Part shown: positions 11,849 through 25,484 of the stretch, piece by piece
Position numbering within the stretch: the first letter of the stretch is position 1
Layout of the letters: each line of letters starts with the position of its first letter
Assembly: GCA_002794775.1 (NCBI GenBank)
Contig: NBAY01000028.1
Coordinates: 248,001 to 312,000 of the forward strand
Direction: 5' to 3'
DNA from: Porodaedalea pini
Lineage: Eukaryota > Basidiomycota > Agaricomycetes > Hymenochaetales > Hymenochaetaceae
Length of the DNA: 64,000 nt
Made by a program: the position numbers and the translations under genes
Notes under the pieces: generated by a model
Told to the model about the DNA's origin: nothing
Seen by the model: the letters and a program-made list of their open reading frames with translations, nothing else
The model's database searches: none

Positions 11849-14446
11849 CTAGTTTTCCGAACCATCTGAATCAACATGCACCCATTGATCACCTGTGACG
11901 ACGCCCTCTTCGATTTCTTCAAACGCGTCCTCCGATAACCCGGGCACGTCTATCCAGTCAAAGCAGTCCGACCCAAACGTCCAATAAGGCTTGAGCCGGC
12001 GCACAGCAGACAACGTGCTTTCTTCTTGACGTGGATGATCGGGAAACGAGGCAAGCAAAGTTGCGTACTCACGCCTTTCTTTATCGTTTACGACAGCATA
12101 AATTGAGTTAGAACACCCCGAGGCTATGATCGAATAGCGAGGATGTGGCGTGGTGAGGGGCACCGATGATGAAAGACTTGAAGATTGTTCTGTTCGATTC
12201 GAGGTAGTGCCGGCTTTCAATTGTTCCGCTTGACTATGCTCCCCTGTGCTCCGTACGGAGGGCCGAACGCCCAGGTTCATATGCAAAGTGATGTATGGCC
12301 GTGCCTTGCTGTCCGCATCTTCATCTTCCGGAAAGAACTCGATGTCTTCCTCATCTATAGCCAACTCCGTCATTCCCCGACGTCTCTTTTCGCGTACGTC
12401 GTGTTGGATAAGAATGCCAGTCATAACCCATTCACCGAGAGCTTCGTCTCTCAGTAGGACAGGAATAAGTATGTCAATTCCCTTCACACTGGAGAATTGG
12501 AATGCCATCCCCCGTAGGAAAGCCGCAAAAGCCGCTCGGCTCGATGCACCTGAGTAGTCTACGGCGCGTTGGAACTGAGAGAATCGCACCCAAGCACCCT
12601 TGAATGCCTCTCGAAGGGGCACGCCTTTGTCGACATTATCTGGTCTGCTGTCTAAAATTTTCTCCGCTCTTTCATCGCCAAAAAGTGCTCTGATAAACGC
12701 CTCCAGTGGGACTCCGGTAAAAAAGTTAGGTGCTGGCAGACCTTTTCTCCAGGACGATTCAGCCAGCACCGCAGCGTCGTAGGCAAGGGTAAGGATGAGT
12801 CGCGCGACCAGCTCCCCCCTTTCTCCTTGCTCTATTACCTCTTTCGATAGAAAATGTGCAAGCTCCTCGACTATGCTTCTGCTCCAGCTATTCTCTTTAT
12901 GATGGTGCGTCAGACGGGCTGCACCCTCTGCAAGGAGAGGTTCTGAGGGATATCCTGACTCGATGTACTGGCGGTGTGCCGGAATAGAGAAAGCAATTCT
13001 CATGTTCCTGGCGACGAGTTTTGCCTGTTTCATGATTCCCATGCCTCCAGAGTACTTGAAGTTGATGGAAAGTCTGAGGGACAGGAATGCTAGTATAGCC
13101 TCGTCAGACAGGCTGTTCCTATTATAATATTGTCCAGCCAATTTCACCGTCGCAAGTTCACGAATTGTCCAGCTCCAATTGCGCTCGGGATGCACATCGA
13201 CCATCGTTTTGAACCTGTTCGGTATTTGATCAGCGTCCGCATGATAAATAGAGTGGCTTTGCGTACATGGGCCTTCCGAATTTGATCAAGAACTCATAAG
13301 TATTGATGTCTTTCAGAGTGAGAGTTCCGGGTTTAATGGCTTCGTCACCGCGCACGAAGACGTCGAATGGAAGCTCTGTGAAGGGGCCTGGAGCTTGCGG
13401 GTCACCTTCGTCCGTCGAAGGGCGTCGAACGGAGGCGTGCTTCTCATTGAGTGGGTCATCGAATGACCAGTTTAATCTGGTGGACATAAATAGCACGAAG
13501 AATGGTTGCTCCTGGAGCAACGCGGCAGCTGAACAAAGAGCATCGAAGCGCGTTCCCCCCACCAAGGATGAATTCGGTTTCTGCAACTCATGGGCTTCGT
13601 CAAAGTAGATCACTATCCGCACGTCCTCCTTCGAGTCAACCACTTCGCTTGGGATCCCGTCTAAGACAGCGAGCAGTTCCGATAATTTCTCATTTGCTTT
13701 TTGAACAGCAGCCTCGAATCGCGACTCCGTAACAATCCAGTCTACCTCAAGAGGCAGTGGGCAACGCCTTTGTATGACTAGCTCGAAAAACTCTTTACGC
13801 CAGCTCCTATCATCAAAGAGCTTGGACCAAAACTGCACCACGTCTTGGTGTGAAGTGAACGACTTTTGTGATTTGATCTCGGCGAGCTTGTCGATCGCAA
13901 CACTAAACAGAGCTTCGAAAAACTGCAGGTAGCGAAGCCTGGCTTGCCTGACGGACAATTTACTCCCTTCGATGGCTAGAATAACATGGTTTGCTATCCT
14001 GGTGTCGGGAAATGGATACGGATAACCTTTGTACTCATGTGAGCCTCCCTGTCTCACGCAATATCAACCCTGGCTCACGCACCAACATTTTCCGCCGCGG
14101 GTCGGATGTTGAACGGGATGGTGAACACCAATTTACTCAGTTCATGTACAGCGCGAGATTTTCCGGTCCCTGAGCTCTGCACGATAGGCAAATTATTAGC
14201 GTAAACACCTGCTTGTTTGATCTTGTTGATAGTATGCAGAAGCAGCCGGTGCGTATCTCCAACATAAGGATAAGACCAAGCCATTTTGATAGCTAAAAGA
14301 GATAACCATCATTATAGAATGAACAGTTGACATGGCTCCATAACGAACCTCGCTCTGAAGCAAAGTAATTCAGTATACAGTCAAGACCGGTTTGTAAACA
14401 ACCCACCCTCTTCGTCTAATGGTTCATCATCCTCTCGGTAGGACAT
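11849..14446 (-). CDS. Crinkler/RHS-like P-loop NTPase, copy C (short header, otherwise open)
   Basis: The most diverged copy, open from the P-loop to the stop. The likely start is ATG 14446 (MSYREDDEPLDEE), joined by a roughly 115-nt intron (donor GTGGGT near 14408) to AIKMAWSYPYVGDTH. It would lack the roughly 130-residue header of A and E. Walker A is QSSGTGKSRAVHELSKLVF (14084-14284). The next intron runs from GTGCGTG to an AAAG acceptor, giving GYPYPFPDTRIANHV. Walker B is VRIVIYFDEAHELQ (about 13590-13625). The last exon starts near 13210 and ends HVDSDGSEN*. The nuclease-like column reads DILIPVLLRDE then ILIQHDVREKR, so the Lys of QxK is missing. The family ending GSDCFDWIDVPGL is present. 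The start choice is moderate; the body is firm. Confidence 0.7.
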
Positions 14447-15100
14447 CTCAAAAAGTAATAATTTCTACTTCAGACGAAGTTGGAAGGGTCGTGCGTTGAG
14501 ATTGTTGAAGGTAAAGCGAAGGAGGTGGGTGTAAAGAACAAAGCGCTCGTCGAGTATATGAACCTATTTCTAAAGGTGGCTCAAACACATTACATAATTG
14601 CGGCTCATCAGTTGTTCATTGTTCGAACAAGATTCAAGAATGAGTTGATTATGACGATAGGATGGAAACTCTATGCAGAAATGCATGCGACAGCAAGATT
14701 ATAACAGTACAGATGCGACGACTTAGTCCGCTGAAAGGAGTGTGCAATGGATACCCAACAAGGTCCAACGAAACCAGAGACGAAAAGAACGAAATCAGAA
14801 AAGCAACGATCGTGGAGACCAGCGCATAGCGCAGGCTGAGGCTGTACCTATAAACAGACAAAACTAAGGAAGTCCGAAAGTTGGGGGCGAAAAACGGGCA
14901 AAAAAGAGGAGTGCAGGTTTTGCTATAAATGAGCGTGCAGCGTATTCAATACATAGGGGGCAATGAAGAAACAATAAGCAGTGGGATCCGCAGTGAATAG
15001 GGTAAATATATATTGAGATGGTATGCAGGAGAACAGTGGAAGATAGAGAGAGAAACAGGGCAAGGGGAGAGAGGGAGAGGGAAGGAAGAGAGAAAGGTAA
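14447..15100. other. Intergenic region between copy C and MSS4
   Basis: About 650 bp with the promoter of copy C and the 3' flank of MSS4. It contains a purine-rich tract (15042-15097, mostly G and A on the + strand), so the MSS4 3' UTR would be CU-rich. Short open frames here show nothing recognisable. Confidence 0.45.
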
Positions 15101-17754
15101 CTATTCGGATTTGAATTTTGCACCACCACCGCCACCGCGCATGACTGCCTTCATGAAGTCGAAGAAGCGATTGCCGTATTCAACAGGAGGTACGGGACTA
15201 ATCTTGTGCTGTTCCAGATGAAGAAAAGAGCGTTAGACATATAGAGGACTAACCAGAAATTTATTCCAAACGCTTACCCGATCGGCGGACAGTCCTTTCC
15301 AGAGGTGCTCTGCGCGCTTCAGTATATTATACGGAGTAAGAATATCGATTACACCAAGGTAGTAAATCGTATCCATCGCCTGGTTCTGCTCATCGGTCGC
15401 CTGCAACCCGCCATCGTCCTGATAAAACAGGAATTGTTGACGGTCGCCCGTATCTTCTTCCGGAAGATTTAAGGCTTGCGACGATCCTAGCCCTTCAGGC
15501 GCCGATATTCGCATGGCTTTTCGCATAGCAATAGCTTCGGGCGAGTGACCTTTCAGCGCCGTTGGCTTGCGTTTTGCTGCGGGCACCATTGGTGGCTGGG
15601 AGAGAATATGAAGTCACTTATTTTCGCTTTTTAAATCAAAGCAATATACTTACCGAGAAGACTTTAAGCGTCTTTTTTCGCACCATGTCTCTGTTGCCGC
15701 GTTGCATGTTGTGTATACCAACCAGTAAGCTGTAATCCATCACGTTGAGACGCTTCAGCAACTCAGAGTCTCGTCTGAGCTGTTCCGTGAGGAGCGCCCG
15801 CTTCTCTGGGCCAAGTTCAAGAGATTTCCCCCGGTTTATCCAGTTCAAATCCTTCAGCACAGCCCTCGGATTTTTCATAGCCTTTTCCTCCGGATATTCG
15901 CGTCCAACCGTCGAACCCTTCAGGTCGTACGTCTCGTGGACATCCTTGTGCGGCGGGAAGAGGTTGTTCATGATTACGAAATGGATCTTGCGCCCACGAG
16001 GAAGCTTAACGCGATGAAGACCGTAGAAGCGCGAGAGGAGGGTATGCGGGTTGCTTTTGACGTGCTCGTAGTAGTGCTTCAAGATCTTGCGCAGGAACTT
16101 ATGCTCCGTGTGATGGATCGTCTTGATGATGAATCTGTAATCACGTGAGAAGTAGAAGAAGGAGCCAGATTTTCCGGGAGAACCAAGCTCGGAGAGAATG
16201 TATTTGGCGGTGAGGGAGAGGAGGTAGTCGGCAGGATCGAGGCCAAAGTAGGTTTCACGTAGTTCACGAAACACCCACGGTGCATAATCCTTGAACTTGA
16301 AGTCGTATTTTGCAGATGGCGTGAGCTCATTACCAACACTGATTGAACGACTGTTAGCCGCGCGGAAAGAGAATGACTACTAGCAGCTTACATGTCAAAG
16401 GAATATTTATGTCGAGCCGTGAAGTCATCGTCTGTGAGAGGCCGCGTGACTTTTGCTTGACATCGAGATACCTGCACTTTTCGTTAGAAGGCACCGAATA
16501 AAGAACCAAAGCACTTACGCCTATCCGGATGCCGGTCAACATGTTGTACATCAACACATAATTTGCATGGTCCTCGCCAATCAGGTTTCCAACCAGCACA
16601 TTGTTTTCGTCCTTGCTCGTGGCCTTTGTCAACGCTGCCATCTCCGCCTCCTGCTGCTCCTGCTGTCGCCGCTTGGCGGTACGCTCGCGCCGAATCTGAT
16701 CCGCTTGAATTAAGATGTCTGAGTCCAGTTCGCCAAACCCGAGGGTTCCATCCGGGCCCGGCGTAAGGCCGAGCATTTGGGCGTGCGCGGCAGAATGAGC
16801 CGCGGTATAAGCATCAGTATCATCGAGTGCAAGCCCGCGCTGATGTGGCAGGTGACCCTGATGTTGCCCATATAGTGCTGTGCGCGATGGTCGTGATGAG
16901 AGCGACATCGCCGTTGTTGAACCTGTCGTATTGCGACGCGCGGGCCGGTGTACACTTGGCGGGGGAGGCTGTAGGTGACCATCGATGCTGACGTGAGAAC
17001 TCTTAGAAGAGTGTGCGAGAGCGGGAGCTCCGGAAGTGGACCCCGATGACGGCCGTTCAGATGTGTTGGGAGTACTGGGCTCATCAGTGTGCACGGTGCG
17101 CATCGACGGCGTCGTGGTGGATGCTGCGCCAGAGACAGAAACCGTCCGTGAGGAGAACCGCGTTTCGGTCGACGACCGTTGCCGCAGTGCTTCGTTCGAT
17201 GCACCTGAGTCTACAGACGCGCCGAAGGAACGTTTCCGAGGCGTGCGTGCACTTGAGCTCACTTGAGTCTGCGACGGCTCTGAATGCGAAAAGCCCATCT
17301 TCGGTGAAGGCGAACGCTGGGCTGTAGATGTGTCATCGTCGCGTTCGACACTCGGGGGTGGTGAGGGAGGTGGCGGACCAGCGGCTACTGCAGGCTCGTT
17401 AGTGATCACGCGCGCGACATTTTTGCCCGCGCGGGTCAAGCATGATTCTGGCGGCGGGCCAGAGCGAAGCTCGACGGTGTCTCCGTGCACCTTGACGACA
17501 TGCACCTCTTGGTTTCCCTGTGATAGCAAGTGCATCGGGTTGACATCTGGTGCATCGCCTTTCTTCGCCGCAGCACCTATCGTGTGAACAGAACCCGTCG
17601 ACGCCATTGAGTTCAGTGACGACTGCGATGGCGAATGGTCGGAAAACGCGGTATGAAATGAGCCAGCGGAGCCTGAGATGAGCGATGTTCTGCGCGAGTC
17701 GATAATGTCCGGCACAGGGGATGCTCGTGAAGGACCTGCCACAGCACCCGCCAT
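15101..17754 (-). CDS. MSS4: Phosphatidylinositol-4-phosphate 5-kinase (Mss4 type)
   Basis: Makes PI(4,5)P2 at the plasma membrane for actin organisation and endocytosis. ATG 17754 ([15 protein letters not shown]) opens a roughly 430-residue Ser/Thr/Pro-rich N-terminus. The PIPK domain follows in several exons: [31 protein letters not shown], then [18 protein letters not shown] (ATP lysine), [18 protein letters not shown], the [10 protein letters not shown] loop and the catalytic [10 protein letters not shown]. The activation segment and C-terminus run through [15 protein letters not shown] and [18 protein letters not shown]. The protein ends in a Gly-rich tail, stop at 15101-15103. All introns are short GT-AG and frame is kept throughout, about 800 residues. 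An upstream GTG at 17781 is in frame, but the ATG is the natural start. Confidence 0.93.
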
Positions 17755-18437
17755 ACAGAAGTTACTAGATTGCGCAAACACGAGGATCCGGGTCTAAATG
17801 AGAGATAAAGAGCGAAGTGTGCTGGTCGAGCGGATATGAAGATGGTCGTCTGAGATGAAGAGTCCAAAACCGTCGTCAGATATAATTTGGGCGACGGAAG
17901 GGTGGAGGCGGTGTTTATATTCGTACCAACGCTGAGCACAACGTTCGATTCAGAGGCCAAACAAAAGTCGATCGGCCTCTAAACGACGTTAAGCAACGAT
18001 ATGATAGTCTTCCGCGTCGTCCTGGGCGTGTCGAACCGCTGCTAGACGTCGGTGGTCGGCGCTGAGGATGTCGAGGATGTCGAAGTAAATAGCACGCGAG
18101 AAAGCCAAAAATCACATTCGCGAGTCTGTCTTAGCCAGCCCTGAAGTCGGTCTAGAACCTTGAGTCATGTTTCGCTTATACTCATTTTTTGTCCTCCCCT
18201 TTTTCTTTCCGCAGCTATGCAGTTAGAGCTATAGGAGGCCGAGAGCATATGCATAGGATTACATGCAAGGAAAATTGCAGCGATATGAGCAAATGCGCAT
18301 GAGAAAATGTATCCACAAGTCCCATCAGGAATAAGTTATGCGAAATGGAATGTACTCTAGAGGCTAGATGATGTTGCAAAGACAATGAGAAATGTGCTAG
18401 ACATGCATATGGTCACTCCACTGCATCTCCTGAAATT
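17755..18437. other. Intergenic region between MSS4 promoter and separase 3' end
   Basis: About 680 bp upstream of MSS4 and downstream of separase, which are co-oriented. No gene, repeat or RNA is recognisable. Confidence 0.45.
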
Positions 18438-21400
18438 TTACAGATAATAAGGGATACCGTATACCACAACTGCCGCGCCAGTCAGATACTTCAACTTGCA
18501 CACATCTCGGCTCTGGGCGACCGCCGTAACGACCGAGACCTTCCCATCCTGCAGACCTCGCTTTCCTTTCTGCCACTTCCCGACTTCCGCAGGCTCGAGC
18601 CGCAGCTTGTTGAACACCGAAAGTGCGAACTTGTCTATGTCCCGATCCGTCACGTCCCACAAGTTAGCGACAAGCGAGGGACACCCGGCCAGCATGTAGT
18701 TGTTCGGAGTGCCTATGCGGTCAAAGTCTCCCATGTCTCTCAGGGCGCCAGACGAGCATCCCCAGAGCATAGTGGCAGCACAGCGCTGCAGGTGTCGTAT
18801 TTTATGAGAGCGCGTGTACTGTTCTGCGCCGCCATGTCCGAAGTACCTAATAGTAGTCGTCAGTCACAGAGTAATAAAAAGAGCGAAAAATGCATACTCA
18901 CACAACCAAATCCTTCCGGGACAGTGCGTTGAGGAATTGTTGTTCGCTAGGCGCATGTCCAACGATACCTTCCCAGCCGACCTTCCGGAGGTCGTTCACC
19001 CATCCCTTGAAACGTCCTTCAGTCCCCGATAAATCACCGCTAGGATTGAGCACATAGTAACCCTTCGAAGGATCTACAGGTGCTCGGTCTATTCGTTCAT
19101 CCTCTTTATCAGACCCTTGTTTAGAATCCAACGGAAGCCCTCGCTGGCACCTCACTAATGCTAACCTATCCATAATGAACGCGGTACTGGGCACCCTGCT
19201 AACGCTGCACCCCCGCAAGGTCGGAAGGGACTCCCATGGAATTGCTTGCACGTTTTTGTCGAGAACAAGGAATGTATGCGCGTCTGCTTCCGGGACAATG
19301 CGTCCCCGAGTCCGCGAATGGTGCTCCTCAAGTGCAGAACGCAAGTCAATAACGACAACGTCTATGTCAATTTCCGCAAGCGCGACTGGCAGGCCATGAA
19401 AATGGTAAAGGTCGAGCACGAAGTATACGAGGTCCTGGAGCTCTTCGTCCCGGCATGTCGGAGGGAGCACTGCGAAGAGTTCGAGTAGGCTCGTCTCAAG
19501 CCGCAGCTTAGCCTTCCGACTCTTCTTTTCGTGCGAGCCCAGGATACTCTTAAATACTTTCTCAAAGCGGGTACGCAAGCCGGATATCGCGTCAGGCGGC
19601 ATGCGCATTGGCTGGCTCAAGATTGTCTACGCAAGGTAATTGAGAAACGGGAGATATCAAACTGAGCTGAATCTTACCTTGAAGGCACCAAGCCAGCAGA
19701 ATTCAATGTTTTCAACGAGCTCCTTCATCCTCTGGTCGAGCTGCTTCCTCGACGCCCACCAAGCGGCTTTTCCCTCTTTATCATCCGACTTGATTTGCGA
19801 CGCCCCTCTACTCCCCTCGTCGCTAGATTGGACGATGTCTTTGAGCTCAGTCATGGCATGATCAAACGTAAAGTGGCCGTCCTCTTCATCTTCCCGTCGA
19901 CCTTTGAGCGGTACGCAGAACACCATTGGACCATGTTTTGGTCGCTGCCGAGAAAGGAGGAGAGCACTCTTATCCTCCGTAAATGAGATGCTGATGACCA
20001 TCCAGTTGTCAGGCAGACCGTCAATCTCTGAATCGGAGTCCTCGGTCTGTATGAATGGTTCAGACTGATGTCTCTTCAGAACATAGTCCCAGTACTTCCG
20101 CAGGCCGTCATCATCAACAGGACCGTCGTCGTCATCGCCATCCGACAAATCATCGAATAAGCCCCTGCCTATCGGTTTCATGCGATGCTGCTGACGCTGC
20201 TGTACGATAAGGGGAGATTCCGAAGGCCAACGCATGTCGTCCTGGTCCTTCGGGTTGGGAAATTTAAATGAGATCGCATCGATCAGCTCCCGTCTGAGTG
20301 TAATTGAAGAAGCCATATCTAGATTTCCGAGATTTTAGTGCTGAGCGCATAAATAGTTTATGTAGAAAAGGATTCACCTAGCAAGCGCGATGCGAAGGCA
20401 GGACTGTCTTCAAAAGTGATACCCAGCGACGCCTGGTACATGCTAACTAGCGCCGCTGCGACAGCCGCCGCGCGCACATTAATCACGCTGTCCCGCCCTG
20501 AAAATTGTGATAGATCTGAAGTATAGTGCTCGTCGGCTTGTTCGAGAGCATCTAAAATATCTTGGGGCGGAGTGTGAAGCATAGACTTTTCGCATGTCAT
20601 ACCCATGGGCAGTGCGATCGCTGAGAGAACGCATAAGCAAGTTGTCTCAAAATAGTCGGGAAACGAAACGCACTTGATTCTGCTAACGAGCTCAGAGACA
20701 TATCTGCGCGGAACCGCTCATGAATATCGTAGAGTGCCAAACGTCCGAGCAACGAGTTGACGTGGACCTGACACGTACGATAAGCGAAGTGTTTATAAAA
20801 TAAACTTGAAGCTTACTTCGATATAGGGTAATTGTGGAAGTGCAAATAGTTGCTCGAGAAGTCTTTCGTACTTCTCTCCGAGGACATCGCGCAATAACCA
20901 CACTATGAAAAAAAGTGATGAGTGATCGTGAATTGGAAGACGCACGCGAGCGAACCTTGTTGTCTCAGTATCTTCGCTTGCAAGACTGGAGCGAAGGCAT
21001 CCTCAGGCCCCGATTTTGAGGATCTTAAAGCAAGCTTGTCAAAAGTATCAAATGCTTGTTCTGTCTCCGCTAGCATCTCTGCTGCCTCGCTGAATTCGCC
21101 TTGCGCATCCGTCTCCTGTGAGCATAATAATAGGCGATCCCCGACAGCGCGATGTACGTCAACTTCATACAAACTCCTTTCGTTTCGCATCAGTTCCATA
21201 GCCTCCTCAAGTGCTCTTTGAGCCTCATCGGAAGCCCCTAGGGCCATCTGCACTTCCGACTTCTGGAGAAGCGCCCGTGCCGTGATTGCTGGGGTGCCCA
21301 GCGCACGTGCGAGCTCTTCTGCTTGCTGCTCAAAATATTCCGCCTCGCGCGCAGAACCTCGCACAGCATATGACTGGGCAAGAGCAAGTTGTGTCTCAAG

Positions 21401-24400
21401 CAACGCATTTGCTATGCGCCATTCCAAACCATCAAGATGTATTCGCGGTCGGGAGACTTTGACCATTGCTGTACTACCGTCATTCGACTTAGCAGCACCA
21501 GGAGGTGCTGGTAATGCATCCTTAACGTCTGACATGGCGAACGGGTCTGACACGTCTGGTGAGCTCTCGGGCTTCTTTGACGGATTCAACCTGGCTAGCG
21601 TCTCAGTGGCCCTATTCAGTAGACGGAGAGCCTGCAAAAGCATCTTCAGAGAAGTTGCAGATTCATTCTATAAAATCATCAGCAACGCGAAATTATACTT
21701 GCCGAAGGAAGAAACTAAGCCAGTACCTTCGCATCCTGAATCAGAGCAAAAACACTCGATGCAACAGCAATCCTCTCTAGCGAAACGGCGCGTGCGCGAA
21801 TGCGCGAAAATGCCGAAATGCCCTTTCCATTCTCATCTTCTGGTAAGTTCTGTGACAAACTCGACGCACTTTCATATACGGAAAGGCTGATGAAATTAGA
21901 GTTACTGAGAATCAGAAAAGGGGAATCAACAACAGACAACACACCTTTTAGGAACATCCCCGCTAAGCGCTAGTAACTCCGCATATCTGAGTAACAGGAG
22001 TACGGCAGCGGGGCTTGACAACGTTGACTTGCACAGCTCACTTGCAAGGGAAGCGAGGAATCCCAGACGCAAGCGAAGTCTTGCCAAGTTTCAGCAGCAT
22101 GTGCGCCAGCATTGATGATGCATGGAGAAATACTAATAGATACTCAGCCTCTCAGTTTCATGCGAAAAAACACACACAACAATATCCATACCTTCGCTCG
22201 TCATCTCCCCAATTTTCTCCAAGAGACGGCGCACGAAAAATAATAATTGTATTTTCACGAGGATGAGACCTGAAAGATCAAGCAGTTCTACAACCATAAC
22301 TGTTTGGAATAATTTACTATTAGCACATGAGAAACACAACTTGAGAAAAGGGGAAAAAGAAAACGAACGTATGAGTCTAGCTAGGGATGTCCGCTCTGAT
22401 ACCCCCAGCTCACGATTCCCAGTTTGAGACGAAGAGTCAGTATCGCCATTTGTATTGGCACCTAAATTTCATTAGGATACGCCTATGAGAATAACGAATC
22501 AAATACGAACCATCAGTAGGCTTCGGAGTCACTGGAGATCGACGTGTGGAATTTGATCGTGTTGCTCGAGTCTTCGGCACAGGTGCAGGGACACGTTGCG
22601 CTATGCGTGACTTGGACCTTGTGCCTGTGGCTATAGTAGTACCCACTTTTCGACCTCGGCTTGCGGTTTTCACTTTTGCATCAGTCCCACTGGAAGGCTC
22701 TGCGGTCAGTACTTTAAGCGCTTCGAGCACGACTTGCGAATGTCTCATAATGTCTTCTGCAGATGCTGACGCACGGTGAGCGTGCAGGATAGCCCATAAC
22801 ATCACCGTGGTTCGGTAGTACGACCGTAGATAAGTGAGTGTACTATCTTCGCCTGCACCTGCCTTTACAGTTGAATAATGCGAACCAGTCAGATAAGTGC
22901 TATCAGAAGACAAACAAATGCTTACCTTTTCTGAAAGCAATATTTCCGTTTCCTGAATGATGTCCTGCGGGCGGAATTTGTCCAGGGTTGTGTCGTTATC
23001 GGTGCCATAGTAACTGTGCTCCAGCACAAGCACAAGTGCTCGCACACGTCGCACGGGAAAGTGTACGGCATCATAGACATCCAAAATATCCTCAAGGAGT
23101 GCGCTGACAGCCATACGAACTAAAGGTTTTGAGCGGTCCGAAAGCGAACATGCTTGACGAGTGAGTATCACCCCAATGACAGACGCAGGCACGCCACGAG
23201 CACGTAGGTGTTTCCGAAGCGATATCTCCAATGCATCGAGTCGCAATTCGACGACTGCGAGGTGTGTGAGGCGGTCAATAGCGTTTGCGAGTGGAGGCGA
23301 CACTTGAAACTCGCACGAGCCGGTAATCGAGGGCGAAGGCTCATCTTCAAAGGGACAGGTGACGACACCTTGCACAAATGCCTCATGTGCAAGTCTGCGG
23401 TCACCAGTCTTGATGTAGCATATACCAAGCAGTTCCCAGCGCCTGTACACTTGTGCCCTATGTGCCGTCCACACGTCGCGATCCTTTTCTGACCCAGGCG
23501 CAATCTCATCCGAGCTACTCTCGGAGTAGTACTTGTTCGCACGGGTTGACAGTGGACACGCTTGCACGAGGAAACGGATCGCGATGCCGTGACGCTCTGC
23601 TTTATATAATGCACCAGCAAAGTTGGCGAATGCGCCTGCAAGGCATCGCAGGTAATTTGCAGTTGTTCTTCTTTCCTCGGGGGTACTTGACGGAGAGTGC
23701 CCAATGAGACGCAGCCCGCGCATGAGATGGTCGTACGCGCGGTCACAGGTGTCCGCGCGTTGTGGATTAAAGGTAGTTTTTGCAAGCTGGAATAGCGCGT
23801 CAAGCGAGGAGACAGTCGCATCTGCCCGTTCGGCCGTGATTCCTGTAGACACAAGGACGACACCCTCCAGAAAAGCGATAATGCCCTCAAGTACCCGAAC
23901 GACAGCACCGTGCTCCAACGAATCAGGTTGATGGCGAGACAGCGCTTTCAGGCAACTCTTTCGACACTTCTCCACTACTCGCCGCAGTTTACTATCTAGT
24001 GTCACACCTTTCGACAGTGATGCGTGAAGGTCGCTCAGCTCAGAAGTGGCTGCGTCTGCCCTGGAAGTAAGTTGACCATCATCTCCAACAGCTTGATCTA
24101 GAGATGCTGCCAATTGAGTCAGAGTCGTACATGACCGAGTGATCAGCTGGGAGATGTCGCTCGATGACGAGGCCGCATTGCGTATATAAGCTGCGACAAC
24201 GTTGAGCGTTTGCATATCCCCAGCCTTGCAGGTCTATTAGCACAAACTTCAAGAGCGTGACGCGCGACTAAACTTACTCGTTTCGCAAGAGCTAACCAAT
24301 ATTCGCAAAACGCGATCCATCCCTTGCCCTCTCTTCGACCATCCGCCGCCTTTTCAATGCTTGCGAAACATGCAAGCAATGTCCCAATCTTTATGCCTTC

Positions 24401-25291
24401 TTCCTCCACAGCTTCGCTGTTACGGGCGTATGATGCTGCATATTTGAGGCATTGTTCCCAGAACGGGGTCACGTCCAGTTCGCTAGAGTGTAGAAGAATG
24501 TGTAATGCATGAAACCGTATTTTCAGGACATGGAGAGGCGGCATAGGTGGAGAAATGAACGTCGACGTGAGGGTGGCATACGCCCGCTTGAAAAGACCAT
24601 CAAGTGATTTGCGGGGCAATGCTGTCAGAAAGGGGGTCCACAACCGTAAGCAAGTGGGACCATCTAAGACGTCGCAGAAAGTGTCGAAGAGGTTAGACTT
24701 TGTCGACACGACAGGTGTGACGACGGAAAAAGAGTGAGCTAGATAAGTCAAAATGCACGTCTGGACAGATGGATCGAGAGCAGAAAGGGGCAATGGAAGC
24801 TGAAGAAGAGAAAGTGGTGCTCGGGTCGACGTCCGAGCCTCCGCATGGGAGTATAAGGACGGAAGATGCTTTCGAATATCTTCCAGTATATCGAGTGCTG
24901 TATCATGCACATTTAATGCTAGAAGCTTCCCCACCATGGTTAATGCCGCGCGTTCGGTATCGACGAGCTCTGGATTAAGCTTCCGCAGTACATTCAAAGC
25001 AGCGCGTCCAGCCGTGGCCGACGAGGCAGTCGAGCGTGATGAGCTGGCTTTACTTCCCATGGGTGACGCGAGACTCTGCAAAGCACTGTTGACGCTCCTC
25101 ATCGCTGCCGCCTTACTCTCCTCCGGTGAACTGGAGGCTTTCGTCGTCTGAGCGTTCCGTGTTCCTTTGCGTGTGCGCGTGCCGCTGTTCGGATTGTCCG
25201 AGATCTTGAGACTAGAGCCAAGTTTGATGGCCAAGCGGTCCACGTCATTCGTTCGGGACGCAAGAGGTCTCTTCATCCTAGTGGTCGCCAT
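18438..25291 (-). CDS. ESP1: Separase (caspase-like cysteine protease, peptidase C50)
   Basis: Cleaves the cohesin kleisin at anaphase onset. ATG 25291 (MATTRMKRPLASRTND) begins about 1,900 residues in many exons. Residues 1-382 and a 590-residue open exon (about 22440-24215) form the helical N-terminal repeat region that binds securin, with basic Ser/Thr-rich linkers (TGTRSKSRIAQRVPAPVPK). The C-terminal protease domain starts with LVLDKNVQAIPWESLPTLRG and KGYYVLNPSGDLSGTEGRF. The catalytic His is in YFGHGGAEQY (18834-18836) and the catalytic Cys in MLWGCSSGAL (18756-18758), both present. LVANLWDVTDRDID completes the CD-clan fold. The stop is at 18438. No frameshift was found in the regions I checked. 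It is the largest intron-rich gene of the conserved block. Confidence 0.93.
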
Positions 25292-25484
25292 TTCGAAGCA
25301 AGAGCAGACGTAGTTTGAACTTCAGAGGCTGAGGTTGGTAAACGTGACCGTGTCTTCGAAGTTTACGCGTTGTTTGACTGATGACTAATACACACAGTCC
25401 ATTTATTTATCTGTCTATCATGCACTGCAGTCTGCAGGCAACCACGACATAAGCCTCCCACTGAAAAACCCCATGCGTTTCCAA

